Under the pieces are notes generated by a model. It saw only the letters and a program-made list of their open reading frames with translations. It had not been told where the DNA came from and made no database searches. DNA of 64,000 bases from JAIVJM01 sp963816985 (GTDB lineage Bacteria > Acidobacteriota > Blastocatellia > Pyrinomonadales > Pyrinomonadaceae), in contig CAWFMF010000004.1 of assembly GCA_963816985.1 (NCBI GenBank), positions 1,798,001 to 1,862,000 of the forward strand, given 5' to 3'. The translations under genes and the position numbers were made by a program. Below, one piece after another: positions 46,987-57,012 of the stretch (within the stretch, counting starts at the first letter, position 1; each line of letters starts with the position of its first letter).

Positions 46987-47991
46987 TTAATGTTGGTGTG
47001 CGACCTTCGCGTTATCTACATTCACATTGCCGACGAATTCCCAATGCCACGGCTCGTAATAGTAAGGCCGGAAGCCGAAGCGGTCGGCGTTCTTGACGAG
47101 CCACTTGTAGACTCGCGTCTGGACTTGGAGCGCGCGGTTCGAGTCCTTCGTCTCGACGGGCTCGCCGCCGACGTAGATGTCGAGGGCGCGGCCCGTGAAG
47201 TGCGGGCTGTTGACGGCTAGCCCAGCGCGGCCCGAATTCGGCGACTGCTGGCGCAGGCGGTCTTGATAGGCGCGCGAGCGGAAAGACGAGATGATCTTGA
47301 GGTACTTTTCGGAGGCGGCGAGTCCGCCTTCGGTCGTGCTCAAGCCGAGCGACGGGTCGGCGACCGCCGCCGCGACCATGCGCTTGTAGGCGGCGTAGGT
47401 CTCGCGCTCGACCTGCCGGAGTTCTTCGGCGCGCGTCGGGTCATAAAAATCCGAAGCGGGCGCGAGCAGGAGTTGGTGCGGCTCGGCGGCGGCCTTCTCC
47501 TTGAGCCGCGAGCCCTGCCACGTCGAGACCATGCGGTAGAGCGTCTCGTCGTCGAGCACGCCGCTCGCGTTGAGCCCCGAAGACTTTTGCCAGCGGGCGA
47601 GCGCCGCCGCGAAGTGGTGCGGGGCGGCGTTGGCATCCGTCTCAATGAGACGCGAAATCATCGGGACGTAGAGATACCAGCCGTGCTGCCGCTTGCCGCC
47701 GAAGGCCCATTCGAGTTCATACTTGAACAGAGTGTTCTGCTCGACAGCTTCGGCGAAGAGGGCGGCGTTGACGGGCGCGGCTTCGGCCCGGCGCTCTCTG
47801 ACGGCGGCGGTCGGGCGGACGAGCTTCGACCCTTCGGGCTTCTCCTCCGAGACGGCGGGCGCGGCGCTCAACTGCGTCTGTGATTGTTGCTGCTGCTGAC
47901 CGCGCCCCGGCTTCGCGGCGACGACGGCTATCGCCGCCAGAACGGCGCTGGCGACCACCAACACGACGACGTAGGTTTTGTGTTTCTGCAT
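46987..47991 (-). CDS. VanY-type D-alanyl-D-alanine carboxypeptidase (M15B)
   Basis: 334 residues. N-terminal membrane anchor (VVVLVVASAVLAAIAVVAA) and Gln-rich linker, then a helical region resembling a peptidoglycan-binding domain (~100-160: FAAALARWQKSSGLNASGVLDDETLYRM). The VanY catalytic domain at ~200-325 has SPHFTGRALDIYVGG (zinc ligands His and Asp) and EPWHWEFVG (catalytic Glu, zinc His). It trims pentapeptide stems in the periplasm. Located beside PilZ and an L,D-transpeptidase. Confidence 0.88.
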   Translation of the reverse strand: MQKHKTYVVVLVVASAVLAAIAVVAAKPGRGQQQQQSQTQLSAAPAVSEEKPEGSKLVRPTAAVRERRAEAAPVNAALFAEAVEQNTLFKYELEWAFGGKRQHGWYLYVPMISRLIETDANAAPHHFAAALARWQKSSGLNASGVLDDETLYRMVSTWQGSRLKEKAAAEPHQLLLAPASDFYDPTRAEELRQVERETYAAYKRMVAAAVADPSLGLSTTEGGLAASEKYLKIISSFRSRAYQDRLRQQSPNSGRAGLAVNSPHFTGRALDIYVGGEPVETKDSNRALQVQTRVYKWLVKNADRFGFRPYYYEPWHWEFVGNVNVDNAKVAHQH

Positions 47992-48285
47992 TACCCTCCG
48001 CTTGTGTGAGTGGAAAAATTAAAGTGAGGTGGCTGCTTCCCGTTGACTTCAATCAGATGCGCGAGCGCCCTCGCCAGTTCGACGGCGAGCGGGATATTTT
48101 CGACCCCTCCGGCGGCGACGCCCATTGTTCGCAATCTTTACGGTCAGGCTGCACGCCCGCGCCGGGCTTCTGTTAAACTACCCGAACCGGGGCGCGCGAG
48201 GCAAGACACTTTTTCGCGGGGCTTGCCGTCCCCAGACACACACGAGAGAAGCCTTCAGACAAAAACATACACGGAGACTGTCAGG
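47992..48285. other. Intergenic region 5' of the 70-residue protein
   Basis: 294 bp between divergent genes. TTGTGTGAGTGG...AAAATTAAAGTG near 48003-48027 is AT-rich and may contain a promoter. No convincing ORF or hairpin was found. Confidence 0.35.
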
Positions 48286-48498
48286 ATGCTTGAATCGAAC
48301 AGCGCGGCGAGCGTTTCGCCGAACATCAAGCTGGAGCTTGAGAACGGCAGCACCTTCACCTTCAACTTTCAGATGGACGGGCGCGTCACGGTCATCGGCT
48401 TTCAGGACGGCAACGCCGTCACCGGCCCCCTCGCCCTCGAACAGGTCGAGGAACTCCGCGACGCCTTCAGCGAGTACATCAGTAAGAGAAAAGGATGA
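48286..48498 (+). CDS. Small acidic protein of unknown function
   Basis: 70 residues from ATG 48286 (GGAGACTGTCAGG upstream). It has a beta-hairpin-like centre (IKLELENGSTFTFNFQMDGRVTVIGFQDG) and a C-terminal helix (LALEQVEELRDAFSEYISKRKG). No signal peptide, no membrane segment. The composition and neat boundary at a family C palindrome suggest a real gene. Function unknown. Confidence 0.65.
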   Translation: MLESNSAASVSPNIKLELENGSTFTFNFQMDGRVTVIGFQDGNAVTGPLALEQVEELRDAFSEYISKRKG

Positions 48499-48500
48499 TG

Positions 48501-48610
48501 TCAGAACCGCCTGCGGTAGCGGGCGGGTGACGGCGACGTTAAGACTCGCCCGTGATGGCAGGCACGTGTCGGCGAACGATTGACCCGCCCGCTACCGCAG
48601 GCGGTTCTGA
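48501..48610. repeat. Palindromic repeat, family C copy 2 (expanded loop)
   Basis: Perfect 28-bp arms, core AACCGCCTGCGGTAGCGGGC (48501-48528) and mirror (48583-48610), with a ~54-nt loop that also holds CGCCCGTGATGGCAGGCACG. Sequence relates to copies at 18288 and 54227 but with CTGCGG in place of CGAGCGG. It begins 2 nt past the stop of the 70-residue protein. Confidence 0.8.
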
Positions 48611-48639
48611 CTTTCTCCGCCGGGGCAGGTTAGAAGCGT

Positions 48640-50460
48640 ATGTCTTACCCGTTTCTTGTCGCGCATCTCCCCGCACGCGCCTTGAATTTGAAGGCGTCGG
48701 TGTTTGGCGTCTGCGCCTTGATGCTTCTGTGCCTGTGCGTGCCCTCGACGGCGCGCGGGCAGGAGGGCTTCGAGCGCGAGTTGGACGCTTCGGCGGGCGT
48801 GGAACTGCGCGTCAAAAATCGCGCGGGGCGCGTCACCATCACCGCCGCGTCGGACGAGACGCAGAAGAAGGTCTTCATCCGCGCCACCTCCGCCGGGCAG
48901 GCCGTGACGGAGAGGGACGTTAAAGTCGAGCAGGGCGGCGGCGGCGTTAACATCGAGGTCGAGCGCGCGCAGTCGTCGGGCGGCGGCGGTTCGGGCTCGG
49001 ACGGGCAGTTCACGGGGAGCCTGCTGCGCGCGGAGCGCGAGCGCATTGACTTGACGGTGAGCGTGCCGACGCGCGCGCGCGTGCGGGTCGAGACCGAAGG
49101 CGGCGCGGTGGATGTCGTCGGCAACGTCGCGTCCGCCGAAGTCAGGACGGGGACGGGCACGATTCGCGCCGACGTGCCGCTCGACGCGTTGCGCTACAGC
49201 TTCCGCTGGACTCTCAGCCGCCCGCGCTTCTACAGCGAAGTTGAATTGCCCGAAGTCAAATCGAAGCGCGGCGGCGTCTACGAAATCGCGGGCCGCTTCG
49301 GCGAGAAGAAGGCGAAGAAAGAGGAGCGCATCGAGCTTAAGCTTGAGACCGAGCGCGGCGTCGTCCTCTTCGGCGTCAAGGACGAAGCCGCCGTCCCCTC
49401 AGACCTCCGCGAGCGCGCGCTCACCGAGGCCGCGCGCGCCATCATCCGCAGCGGCGACACCGAGCTTATTGACTCCATCCGCAAGATTGCGCCGCGCCTC
49501 GTCGGCGAGTACGCGCAGACGCTCCCGCCGCACGTCGCGGGGCCGACGCTCGAAACGCGCGGCGACCCCTTCGACGTGAAGTCGAGCGCGGGCCAGAACC
49601 TCGCGCGCGTGCAGGCGCGCGTCACCGACCGCAACGGGCGCGCGCTCGCCGGTCTTTCGGCGGGCGACTTCACGGTCGTCGAGGACGGCGTGGAGCGCGC
49701 CGTGCGCGAGGTCACGCCCTCGACCGCGCCCTTCGACCTCGTGCTTCTGCTCGACGTGTCGGGGAGCGTCGAAGAGCGGCTCGACTTCATCCGCAAAGCC
49801 GCGCTCAACTTCGCCGAGGCCGCCGGGACGCAAGACCGCATCGCCATCATCAGCTTCCGCGACGACGTGCAGCTCATCTCCGACTTCACCGCCGACCGCA
49901 CGCTCCTCGCCAAACGCATCAAGGACATTCAGGCGGGCGGCGCGACCGCGCTCTACGACGCCATCGGCTACACGCTCGTCAACACGCTCCGGCCCCTGCG
50001 CGGCGGTCGCACCGGCGTCGTCATCCTCTCGGACGGCGACGACAACCGCTCCTTCGTCACATTCCCCTCGCTCCTCGAAGCCGTCGTCGAATCCGGCGCG
50101 GTCGTCTACCCGCTCTACGTCCCTTCGGGCCTCATCCCTTCGGGGGGCGCGACGCCCGCCGCCTCGACGCTCGACCCGATGCGCTCGCGCTACCTGACTT
50201 TGACCTCGCGCGCGGGCGAAGAGGGCCGCCGCCTCGCGGAGATTTCGGGCGGGACTTACTACCCCATCACGCGCATCGAGCAACTGCGGAAGGCATACGA
50301 CGACGTGGTCGCAGACCTCCGCACCTCCTACTCGATTACCTTCGAGTCGGACGCCTCGGCGCGACGCAACGCGCGCGTCCGCGTGAGGGTCGCGCGCCCC
50401 GACGCCTCGGTGCGTTTGAGCCCGGCGGTCGGCGTCGCGGCGACCTCCGCCGCCCCTTAG
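48640..50460 (+). CDS. Exported von Willebrand factor A domain protein (I)
   Basis: 606 residues. Hydrophobic N-terminus (FGVCALMLLCLCVPSTARG) with signal-like features. Residues ~40-200 form a beta-helix-like putative adhesin region (DUF4097-like: GVELRVKNRAGRVTITAASDE, VRVETEGGAVDVVGNVAS). The VWA domain begins near 365 with the MIDAS motif DVSGS (~372) and GGATALYDAI, VVILSDGDDNRS. It ends with a beta sandwich. VWA MIDAS sites bind divalent metal and protein partners. Probably periplasmic or surface exposed; role unknown. Followed by a second VWA gene. Confidence 0.85.
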   Translation: MSYPFLVAHLPARALNLKASVFGVCALMLLCLCVPSTARGQEGFERELDASAGVELRVKNRAGRVTITAASDETQKKVFIRATSAGQAVTERDVKVEQGGGGVNIEVERAQSSGGGGSGSDGQFTGSLLRAERERIDLTVSVPTRARVRVETEGGAVDVVGNVASAEVRTGTGTIRADVPLDALRYSFRWTLSRPRFYSEVELPEVKSKRGGVYEIAGRFGEKKAKKEERIELKLETERGVVLFGVKDEAAVPSDLRERALTEAARAIIRSGDTELIDSIRKIAPRLVGEYAQTLPPHVAGPTLETRGDPFDVKSSAGQNLARVQARVTDRNGRALAGLSAGDFTVVEDGVERAVREVTPSTAPFDLVLLLDVSGSVEERLDFIRKAALNFAEAAGTQDRIAIISFRDDVQLISDFTADRTLLAKRIKDIQAGGATALYDAIGYTLVNTLRPLRGGRTGVVILSDGDDNRSFVTFPSLLEAVVESGAVVYPLYVPSGLIPSGGATPAASTLDPMRSRYLTLTSRAGEEGRRLAEISGGTYYPITRIEQLRKAYDDVVADLRTSYSITFESDASARRNARVRVRVARPDASVRLSPAVGVAATSAAP

Positions 50461-50511
50461 CGCATCAAAACGAATCCCCGCTAAAATTTTCCGAGAGAGC
50501 ACGGGAGGGAA

Positions 50512-51736
50512 ATGTTTTTTCGCCGTCTTGTCACGCCGTCCGCGCGAGTCTTAGCGCTACTACTGTGCGCCACGACGGCGCTCCTCTGCCTGAGCGCCCT
50601 CCGCCAAGCCCGCGCGCGGAGCAACAACGACGCGCCGCAGTCCGGGCGGATGCAGGCCGCACAAACTCCGACGCCGACGTTCTCCTACTCCCACGCCGAC
50701 GCCTTCATCTTCGCCCACGCCCGACTCGACTCCGGCTCCGACTCCGGCTCCGACTCCTTCGCCCTCGCCTTCTCCGACGCCCGACGAAGAGGCGGAGGAA
50801 GTCGAGCGCATTGACACGGACTTGACGAACGTCCTCATGACGGCAATGGACAAGCAGCGACGCTTCGTGACGACCATCGGCGAGGGCGACTTCCGCCTCC
50901 TCGAAGACGGCGTGCCGCAGCCGTTGCTCTTCTTCCAACGCGAGACCGACACGCCGCTCTCCATCGCCTTCCTCGTGGACACGAGCGCCTCGCAGGAGGG
51001 CGTGCTCAGCGACGAGCAGGAGGCCGCGCGCGCCTTCATCGAAGCCGTGCTGCGCCCGCAGAAAGACAACGCGGCGGTCGTCTCCTTCACCGGCATCACG
51101 CGCGTCGAGCAGTCCCTGACCAATGAGCGCGCCGCGCTCGACGAAGCCATCGGTCGCACCAAAGTCCTGTACAACACCAGGAGCCCCGAATGTGCCGAAG
51201 ACTCCGAAGCGCCCGAAGATGTCAGAATCCGTTGCCTCACGGCGGTCTGGGACAGCATCCTCATCACGAACCGCGAAGTCCTCTCGCGCACGCCTGAGAG
51301 CACGCGCCGCGCCATCATCCTCCTCTCCGACGGCGACGACACGGGCAGCTCGTCGAAGATTTTTCAAGCCGTCGAAGACGCCATCAAGAACAACACCGTC
51401 GTCTACGCCGTCGGCATCCGCGACAACAAGATTAAAGTGGGTGAACTGAGGAAAGACTACCTCCGCCGCATCTCCGAAGAGACGGGCGGTCGCGCCTTCT
51501 TCCCCAAGAACAAGACCGAACTCGCCGCCGCCTTCGCGCAGATCGAGCAGGAGCTGCGCTCGCAGTACCTCATCTCCTACTCGCCCTCCAACAAGACGCC
51601 CGACGGTCGCTTCCGCCGCGTCGAAGTCGAAATCACCAACCCCGCCCTCCGCAAGCAGAAACTCCGCCTCCTCTACCGTCAAGGCTACTTCGCGCGCGGC
51701 GGCCCGACCCCGGCCCAAGCGACGCGGAATCAGTAG
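50512..51736 (+). CDS. Exported von Willebrand factor A domain protein (II), one-base frameshift
   Basis: An N-terminal signal segment (VLALLLCATTALLCLSALRQARA) and a Thr/Pro linker start in one frame (from ATG 50512). An extra T at 50680-50681 (GACGTTCTCC) shifts frame; deleting it gives the natural linker PTPTPTSPTPTPTP...DEEAEEVERIDTDLTNV. The VWA domain then runs from ~50822 with FLVDTSASQEG (DxSxS), AIILLSDGDDTGSSSKI and QYLISYSPSNKTPDGRFR. Same domain class as the preceding gene, so probably a diverged duplicate. Confidence 0.82.
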
Positions 51737-51818
51737 CTGCGCCTCTTTCTCGCCGAGGGATGTTTCGTCCGCCTTTCTGTTATCATGTCGCCAACATCCT
51801 TTAGAATTGAGGTGCGAG

Positions 51819-52034
51819 ATGAAGGCGCAGTTGATTGAACGCGACCCCGAAAAACTCGGCGGCACTCCCGTCTTCTTCGGCACTCGCGTCCCCGTCCAGA
51901 ACCTCTTCGACTGTCTGGAAAACGGCGAGACGCTCGACGAGTTTCTCGACCAGTTCCCGACGGTGACGCGCGAACAAGTCTTAGAAGTTTTAGAATCGTC
52001 GAGAAATTCACAGGTTCCTTCCACTGCTGCTTAA
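51819..52034 (+). CDS. DUF433 antitoxin-like protein, orphan
   Basis: 71 residues from ATG 51819 (GAGGTGCGAG upstream). The DUF433 helix-turn-helix core is clear: RDPEKLGGTPVFFGTRVPVQNLFDCLENGETLDEFLDQFPTVTREQVLEVLE. DUF433 proteins are usually antitoxins paired with a PIN-like DUF5615 toxin directly downstream. Here the next gene is xseA after 6 nt, so the toxin is missing. The C-terminus (SRNSQVPSTAA) is atypical and may reflect the loss of the original 3' end. Confidence 0.8.
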   Translation: MKAQLIERDPEKLGGTPVFFGTRVPVQNLFDCLENGETLDEFLDQFPTVTREQVLEVLESSRNSQVPSTAA

Positions 52035-52040
52035 CGCGAT

Positions 52041-53452
52041 ATGACGCGTCCCCTCCTCATGTCCTTGTTCGACGAGACGGAGCGCCGACCGCTCACGGTT
52101 TCGGAGCTGACTTCGCAGGTGCGCGGGGCTCTGGAGAACCGCTTCGCGTCGGTCTGGGTCGAGGGGGAAATCTCGAACTTCAGGCCGCACACTTCGGGCC
52201 ACTGGTACTTCACCGTCAAGGACGAGACGGCGCAGTTGCGCGCGACCTGCTTTCGCGGCGTCAACAGCCGCATCCGCTTCCGGCCTTCGGACGGCTTGCA
52301 GGTGCGGGTGCGCGGGCGTCTGACCGTCTACGAGCGGCGCGGCGAGTACGAGCTTTTAGTCGAAGGGCTCGACCCCGTGGGCGCGGGCGCGCTGCGCGTG
52401 GCCTTCGAGCAGTTGCGCGAGCGTCTGGCGGCTGAAGGCTTGTTCGACGAGTCGCTGAAGAGAGAGTTACCGCTTCTGCCACGCCGCATCGGCGTCGTCA
52501 CTTCGCCGACGGGCGCGGCGGTGCGCGACATCATCCGCACCATCGAGCGGCGGACGCGCACCGTCAACGTCCTCGTCGCGCCCGCGCGCGTGCAGGGCGA
52601 AGGCGCGGGAGCGGAAATCGCGCGGGCGATTCGTCTGCTCAACGAGCACCACCGGCGCGCGCTCGAAGAGGGGCGCGAGGAAGACCGCATTGACGCCATC
52701 ATCGTCGGACGCGGCGGCGGGTCGAGCGAAGACCTCTGGGCCTTCAACGAGGAGGAGGTGGCGCGCGCCATCCGCGCCTCTTTGATTCCGGTCATCTCGG
52801 CGGTCGGGCACGAGACGGATTTCACCATCGCCGACTTCGCGGCGGACGTGCGGGCCGCGACGCCGACCGCCGCCGCCGAGATCGTCGCCGAGCGCGAGGA
52901 CGAGATCGCTTCTTACATCGAGACGCTCGCGCACAACATGGTGAACGCCGTGCGCTACCGCGTGCTGGCCGAGCGCGCGCGCGTGCAGGAGGCGGCGATG
53001 TCGCCCGGCTTCGACGACGTGCGCGAGCGTCTGCGCGTCGCGCGCGGAGAACTGACGGACGCGACGCGCCGTTTGGAACGTCGCGTCGTGGAACTGACGA
53101 ACGTCTCGCGCCGCCGCTTCGACGCCGCCGCCTGCCGTCTGTCTCCGGCGAGGATGTCGGCGCGCGCCTTCGAGTCGCGTGTCCGTCTGGCGGTCTTGCG
53201 TTCGGGCGTGGAGTCGGCGGCGCGCGTGAGACTGGACGAGGCGCGCTCTCGCGTGGCCGTCGCCGCCGCCTCGCTCGACGCGCTCTCGCCGCTCGCCGTG
53301 CTCGGTCGCGGTTACGCGCTGGCGGAGAATGAGCGCGGCTCGATACTTCGTGACGCGCGCGCGGTCGGCGTCGGCAGCGCCGTGCGCGTTCGTTTGTCGG
53401 AAGGCGCTCTGCGCTGTCGCGTGGAAGGAGTCGAGGGGGTGGAGAAAGAGTA

Positions 53453-53453
<1 letters not shown>
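52041..53453 (+). CDS. xseA: Exodeoxyribonuclease VII large subunit
   Basis: 470 residues (ATG 52041; an in-frame ATG at 52059 giving MSLFDE is equally plausible). N-terminal OB fold (VWVEGEISNFRPHTSGHWYFTVKDE) and nuclease region with PLLPRRIGVVTSPTGAAVRDIIRTI, DAIIVGRGGGSSEDLWAFNEEEVARAI and PVISAVGHETDFTIADFAADVRAATPTAAAE, all diagnostic of XseA. With XseB it degrades single-stranded DNA bidirectionally to oligonucleotides. The gene ends overlapping the next ATG by one base. Confidence 0.95.
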
Positions 53454-54211
<758 letters not shown>

Positions 54212-54226
54212 GGAGCGCTGCTTGAA

Positions 54227-54302
54227 ACAGTACCGCGAGCGGTCTTTCGGGCGGGTTGACGTTGGCGATGCTCAACCCGCTCGCTACCGCTCGCGGTACT
54301 GT
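54227..54302. repeat. Palindromic repeat, family C copy 3
   Basis: Left arm 54227-54259 (ACAGTACCGCGAGCGGT..., with one degenerate stretch CTTTCGG) and right arm 54272-54302 (TCAACCCGCTCGCTACCGCT...). It lies 19 nt ahead of xseB, in the gap after the DUF2939-like gene; preceding bases contain three GATGAAT direct repeats (54191-54212). Confidence 0.75.
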
Positions 54303-54320
54303 TTTCCGAGTAGATAACAG

Positions 54321-54641
54321 ATGGCGAAACGAGAACGGTCAACAGTTGAGAACGTGGCGGCGGAGGCGCAAGCGCCGGGCTTCGAGGCGCAGCTCGCGTC
54401 GCTCGAACGGATTGTGAGGGAGTTGGAGCGGGGCGACTTGCCGCTCGAACGCAGCCTCGAACTTTTCGAGCAGGGCGTGCGGCTCTCGCGCGAGTGCCAG
54501 GAACGTCTGAACGAGGCCGAGCGGCGCATCGAAGTGCTTTTGCGCAGCGGCGACGGCTCGACGACGACTTTGGAGTTCGGCGCGGGCGAGTTGGACGCGG
54601 ACGTTGGAGAAGACGAGGACGAGGATGAGAGCGTCTTCTGA
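54321..54641 (+). CDS. xseB: Exodeoxyribonuclease VII small subunit
   Basis: 106 residues. XseB core FEAQLASLERIVRELERGDLPLERSLELFEQGVRLSRECQERLNEAERRIEVLL is intact, followed by an acidic tail (ELDADVGEDEDEDESVF). It partners XseA, with a palindrome and a DUF2939-like gene in between. The 3' end overlaps ispA by 17 bp. Confidence 0.95.
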   Translation: MAKRERSTVENVAAEAQAPGFEAQLASLERIVRELERGDLPLERSLELFEQGVRLSRECQERLNEAERRIEVLLRSGDGSTTTLEFGAGELDADVGEDEDEDESVF

Positions 54642-55578
54642 TGCGGGCGCGACACGGCCAGTAGATGAAGGCGCGACGGAATCTCTCGCCGCCGTCGCGC
54701 GCGACTACTTCACGCGCGCGCGCGCACTCGTCGAGGCACGGTTGGACGAACTCGTCCCCGCCGAGACCGTCGAGCCCGGAGTCGTGCACGCCGCCGTCCG
54801 TTGGAGTCTCTTCGCGCCCGCGAAGCGTTTCCGGCCCGCGCTCCTGCTCGCCGTGGGAGAGACCTTCGGGGCGCGCGTCACGGACTTGCTCGGCGCGGCC
54901 TGCGCCTTCGAGATGATTCACACCTACTCGCTCGTCCACGACGACCTCCCGGCGATGGACGACGACGACCTCCGAAGGGGACGCCCGACCTGCCACGTCA
55001 AATTCGGCGAGGCCGCCGCCATCCTCGCGGGCGACGCGCTGCACACACTCGCCTTCCAGACGCTCGCCGAAGACGAGACGCTCGCGCCCCCTCTGCGCGT
55101 CCGCCTGATTTCTGAATTAGCGCGCGCCGCCGGGACGCCGCACGGGATGGTCGCCGGTCAGGCGCAAGACCTCGCCGCCGAGGCGCGCGCGGACGTGAGC
55201 GCGTTGGAGCTTGAACAGATTCACCGCCGCAAGACGGGCGCGCTCATACAGTCGGCGGCGCGCGCCGGGGCGCTCGTCGCGGGCGCGGGTCAGAAGGAGC
55301 TTGAAGCGGTCGCGCGCTACGCCCTCGACCTCGGACTGCTCTTTCAGATTACTGATGATTTACTCGACGTGACGGCGACCGCCGAAGACCTCGGCAAGAC
55401 GCCGGGCAAGGACGCGCGCGCGCAGAAGGCGACCTACCCCGCGCTCTACGGCCTCGACGCGGCGCGCGAGCGTGCGCGCGAAGTCTATACGGACGCCTGC
55501 GCCGCGCTCTCGACCGTCGAGGCCGACACCACGCTCCTATGCGGCATCGCCGAACTCATCCTCGAACGCCGCGCCTGA
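54625..55578 (+). CDS. ispA: Polyprenyl synthetase (farnesyl/geranylgeranyl diphosphate synthase type)
   Basis: 317 residues from ATG 54625, which overlaps xseB. First Asp-rich motif DDLPAMDDDD with RRGRPTCH (FARM-type), and second motif DDLLD (QITDDLLDVTATAEDLGKTPGKD). HKRFRP equivalent is AKRFRPALLLAV. The enzyme condenses IPP with allylic diphosphates; the two residues inserted in the first motif (DDxxMDDDD) are as in bacterial FPP synthases. xseA/xseB/ispA clustering with isoprenoid genes is common in bacteria; dxs is not seen here. Confidence 0.93.
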   Translation: MRASSDAGATRPVDEGATESLAAVARDYFTRARALVEARLDELVPAETVEPGVVHAAVRWSLFAPAKRFRPALLLAVGETFGARVTDLLGAACAFEMIHTYSLVHDDLPAMDDDDLRRGRPTCHVKFGEAAAILAGDALHTLAFQTLAEDETLAPPLRVRLISELARAAGTPHGMVAGQAQDLAAEARADVSALELEQIHRRKTGALIQSAARAGALVAGAGQKELEAVARYALDLGLLFQITDDLLDVTATAEDLGKTPGKDARAQKATYPALYGLDAARERAREVYTDACAALSTVEADTTLLCGIAELILERRA

Positions 55579-55597
55579 AAGTGAAGTCGTCGCCAGT

Positions 55598-55820
55598 GCC
55601 CTGAAAGGGCACAAGATAATAGCCGGGGGCCGTAGCATTCGAAGTTTGCGATGCCCCCGGTCGAATGGAGATGAAAGAATCCGACCCTGAAGGGGTCGCA
55701 CCCGCGCACGGTCTGCGACCCCTTCAGGGTCGGAATTGTTTTCTCGACTGTTCCGGGGGCGACGCTCCGGCTCTCGCCTTCGCTTTGCCCCCGGCTATTG
55801 TCTTCATCCCCTGCGGGGAT
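55598..55820. repeat. Composite palindromic element, copy 3
   Basis: 223 bp: left hairpin GCCCTGAAAGGGC, ACAAGATAATAGCCGGGGGC, central arms AATCCGACCCTGAAGGGGTC and mirror around ACCCGCGCACGGTC, and the right hairpin CCCGGCTATTGTCTTCATCC with CCCCTGCGGGG. It starts 19 nt past the ispA stop. Ends slightly more diverged than copies 2 and 5. Confidence 0.88.
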
Positions 55821-55861
55821 AAGCGATGGCCTCAATCACGAACCCTGCCCGTCCTTCAGCC

Positions 55862-56779
55862 TCAGTTGAGTTTCGGGAAGACCATGAGGTGCGGGATGAA
55901 GTCGTCAACGAGGCTCCAGCCGCCTTGCAGGTCGCCGGACTCGAAGCGCAGCTCGGAGCCCTTGCCGACGGCGGCGAACTGTTCGGGCTCGGCGGCGCGC
56001 AACTGCCGGATGACCTGCTCGATGGAGAGGCGCGGGAACTCTATCCCTGCGTCGAGCGAGTCGAGGTAGTGGCCGCGCAAGAGCTTTTCGAGCTTGGCGC
56101 GGCAGAGCCCCGAAGAGCCGAACACGTCGCCCCCGGCGAAGCCCCCGCGGACGAAGGCGAGATAGCCGACCTGCTTCGGCTGGTGCGCGGCCTCGGTCGA
56201 GAGCCTTGAGCTTTCGTCTTCGCTCACGCTGCTCTCGTAGATGTCCTCCATCGCCATCGTCGGGCTCGCCGTCGCCATCCTCCCCATCTTCGCGCTGATG
56301 TCGCCCCAGACCTCCGACTGGTCTGAGGTGTAGCGGCCCGTGTCGCGCAAGCTCCGCGTGACCGAGCGGTGCTTGAGCGAGCGCAGGGAGGCGTAGGAGT
56401 GGCTGCGGCTGTCCGAGAAGCTGCCCGAAGTGTAGTGCCAGCGACGCTGCTCGACGCAGGTGACGGGTATCTCCACGGTCTCGCGCGCGGGGACGACGAC
56501 CGTCGTGTTGACGATGCGGTTCTGCTTGGCCCCGACGAGCTGCTCGCCGTCGAGGATGATAACGTCGCGCTCGGCGCGATTCTCGACGCGCAGGTTCGGG
56601 ACGCTCCCCTGCTCGTTGATCTCGGTCACTTCGACGAGGCCGTCCCTGAGCGCCTCGTTGAGTTCGAGGTAAGGCATCTCTCTCTCTTCGCGGATGAAGA
56701 CCGGCGTGATGCGGAGTTGCTTAAACTCCAGAGCGTCACCCGTGTATAAATTTTCGATGAAGCTGTCGAGTATTTTCAT
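55862..56779 (-). CDS. ARPP-1 (DUF6569) domain protein
   Basis: 305 residues from ATG 56779 (GAAAGGAGG upstream). The N-terminal half matches ARPP-1: EVTEINEQGSVPNLRVENRAERDVIILDGEQLVGAKQNRIVNTTVVVPARETVEIPVTCVEQRRW. The remainder holds Ser-rich segments (SGSFSDSRSHSYASLRSLKHRS), an interface-like helix and GYLAFVRGGFAGGDVFGS. Cytosolic. ARPP-1 was named for association with ADP-ribosylglycohydrolases and rhodanese-phosphatase proteins; no such partner is adjacent here. Function unknown. Confidence 0.8.
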   Translation of the reverse strand: MKILDSFIENLYTGDALEFKQLRITPVFIREEREMPYLELNEALRDGLVEVTEINEQGSVPNLRVENRAERDVIILDGEQLVGAKQNRIVNTTVVVPARETVEIPVTCVEQRRWHYTSGSFSDSRSHSYASLRSLKHRSVTRSLRDTGRYTSDQSEVWGDISAKMGRMATASPTMAMEDIYESSVSEDESSRLSTEAAHQPKQVGYLAFVRGGFAGGDVFGSSGLCRAKLEKLLRGHYLDSLDAGIEFPRLSIEQVIRQLRAAEPEQFAAVGKGSELRFESGDLQGGWSLVDDFIPHLMVFPKLN

Positions 56780-57012
56780 GTGGCCTCCTTTCGGCCCGCC
56801 GCCCGACATTCGCTCACGCCTGAACGCGAGAAGGCCGGGAGGCGCTTCCCGTATGAATTTGGGTTGTCGAAGATTAGGCGTGGCGGGAGGGGAGACGGTC
56901 TGCCGGAACGACCTAATCGAGCCGCCGTCAGCGAGGAAGATTGCGTGGCGAGAATTTTAACACAGGCGACCGGGCGAGGCGGGGTTTCGTGACCGGAGGG
57001 TTCGGTGAGATT

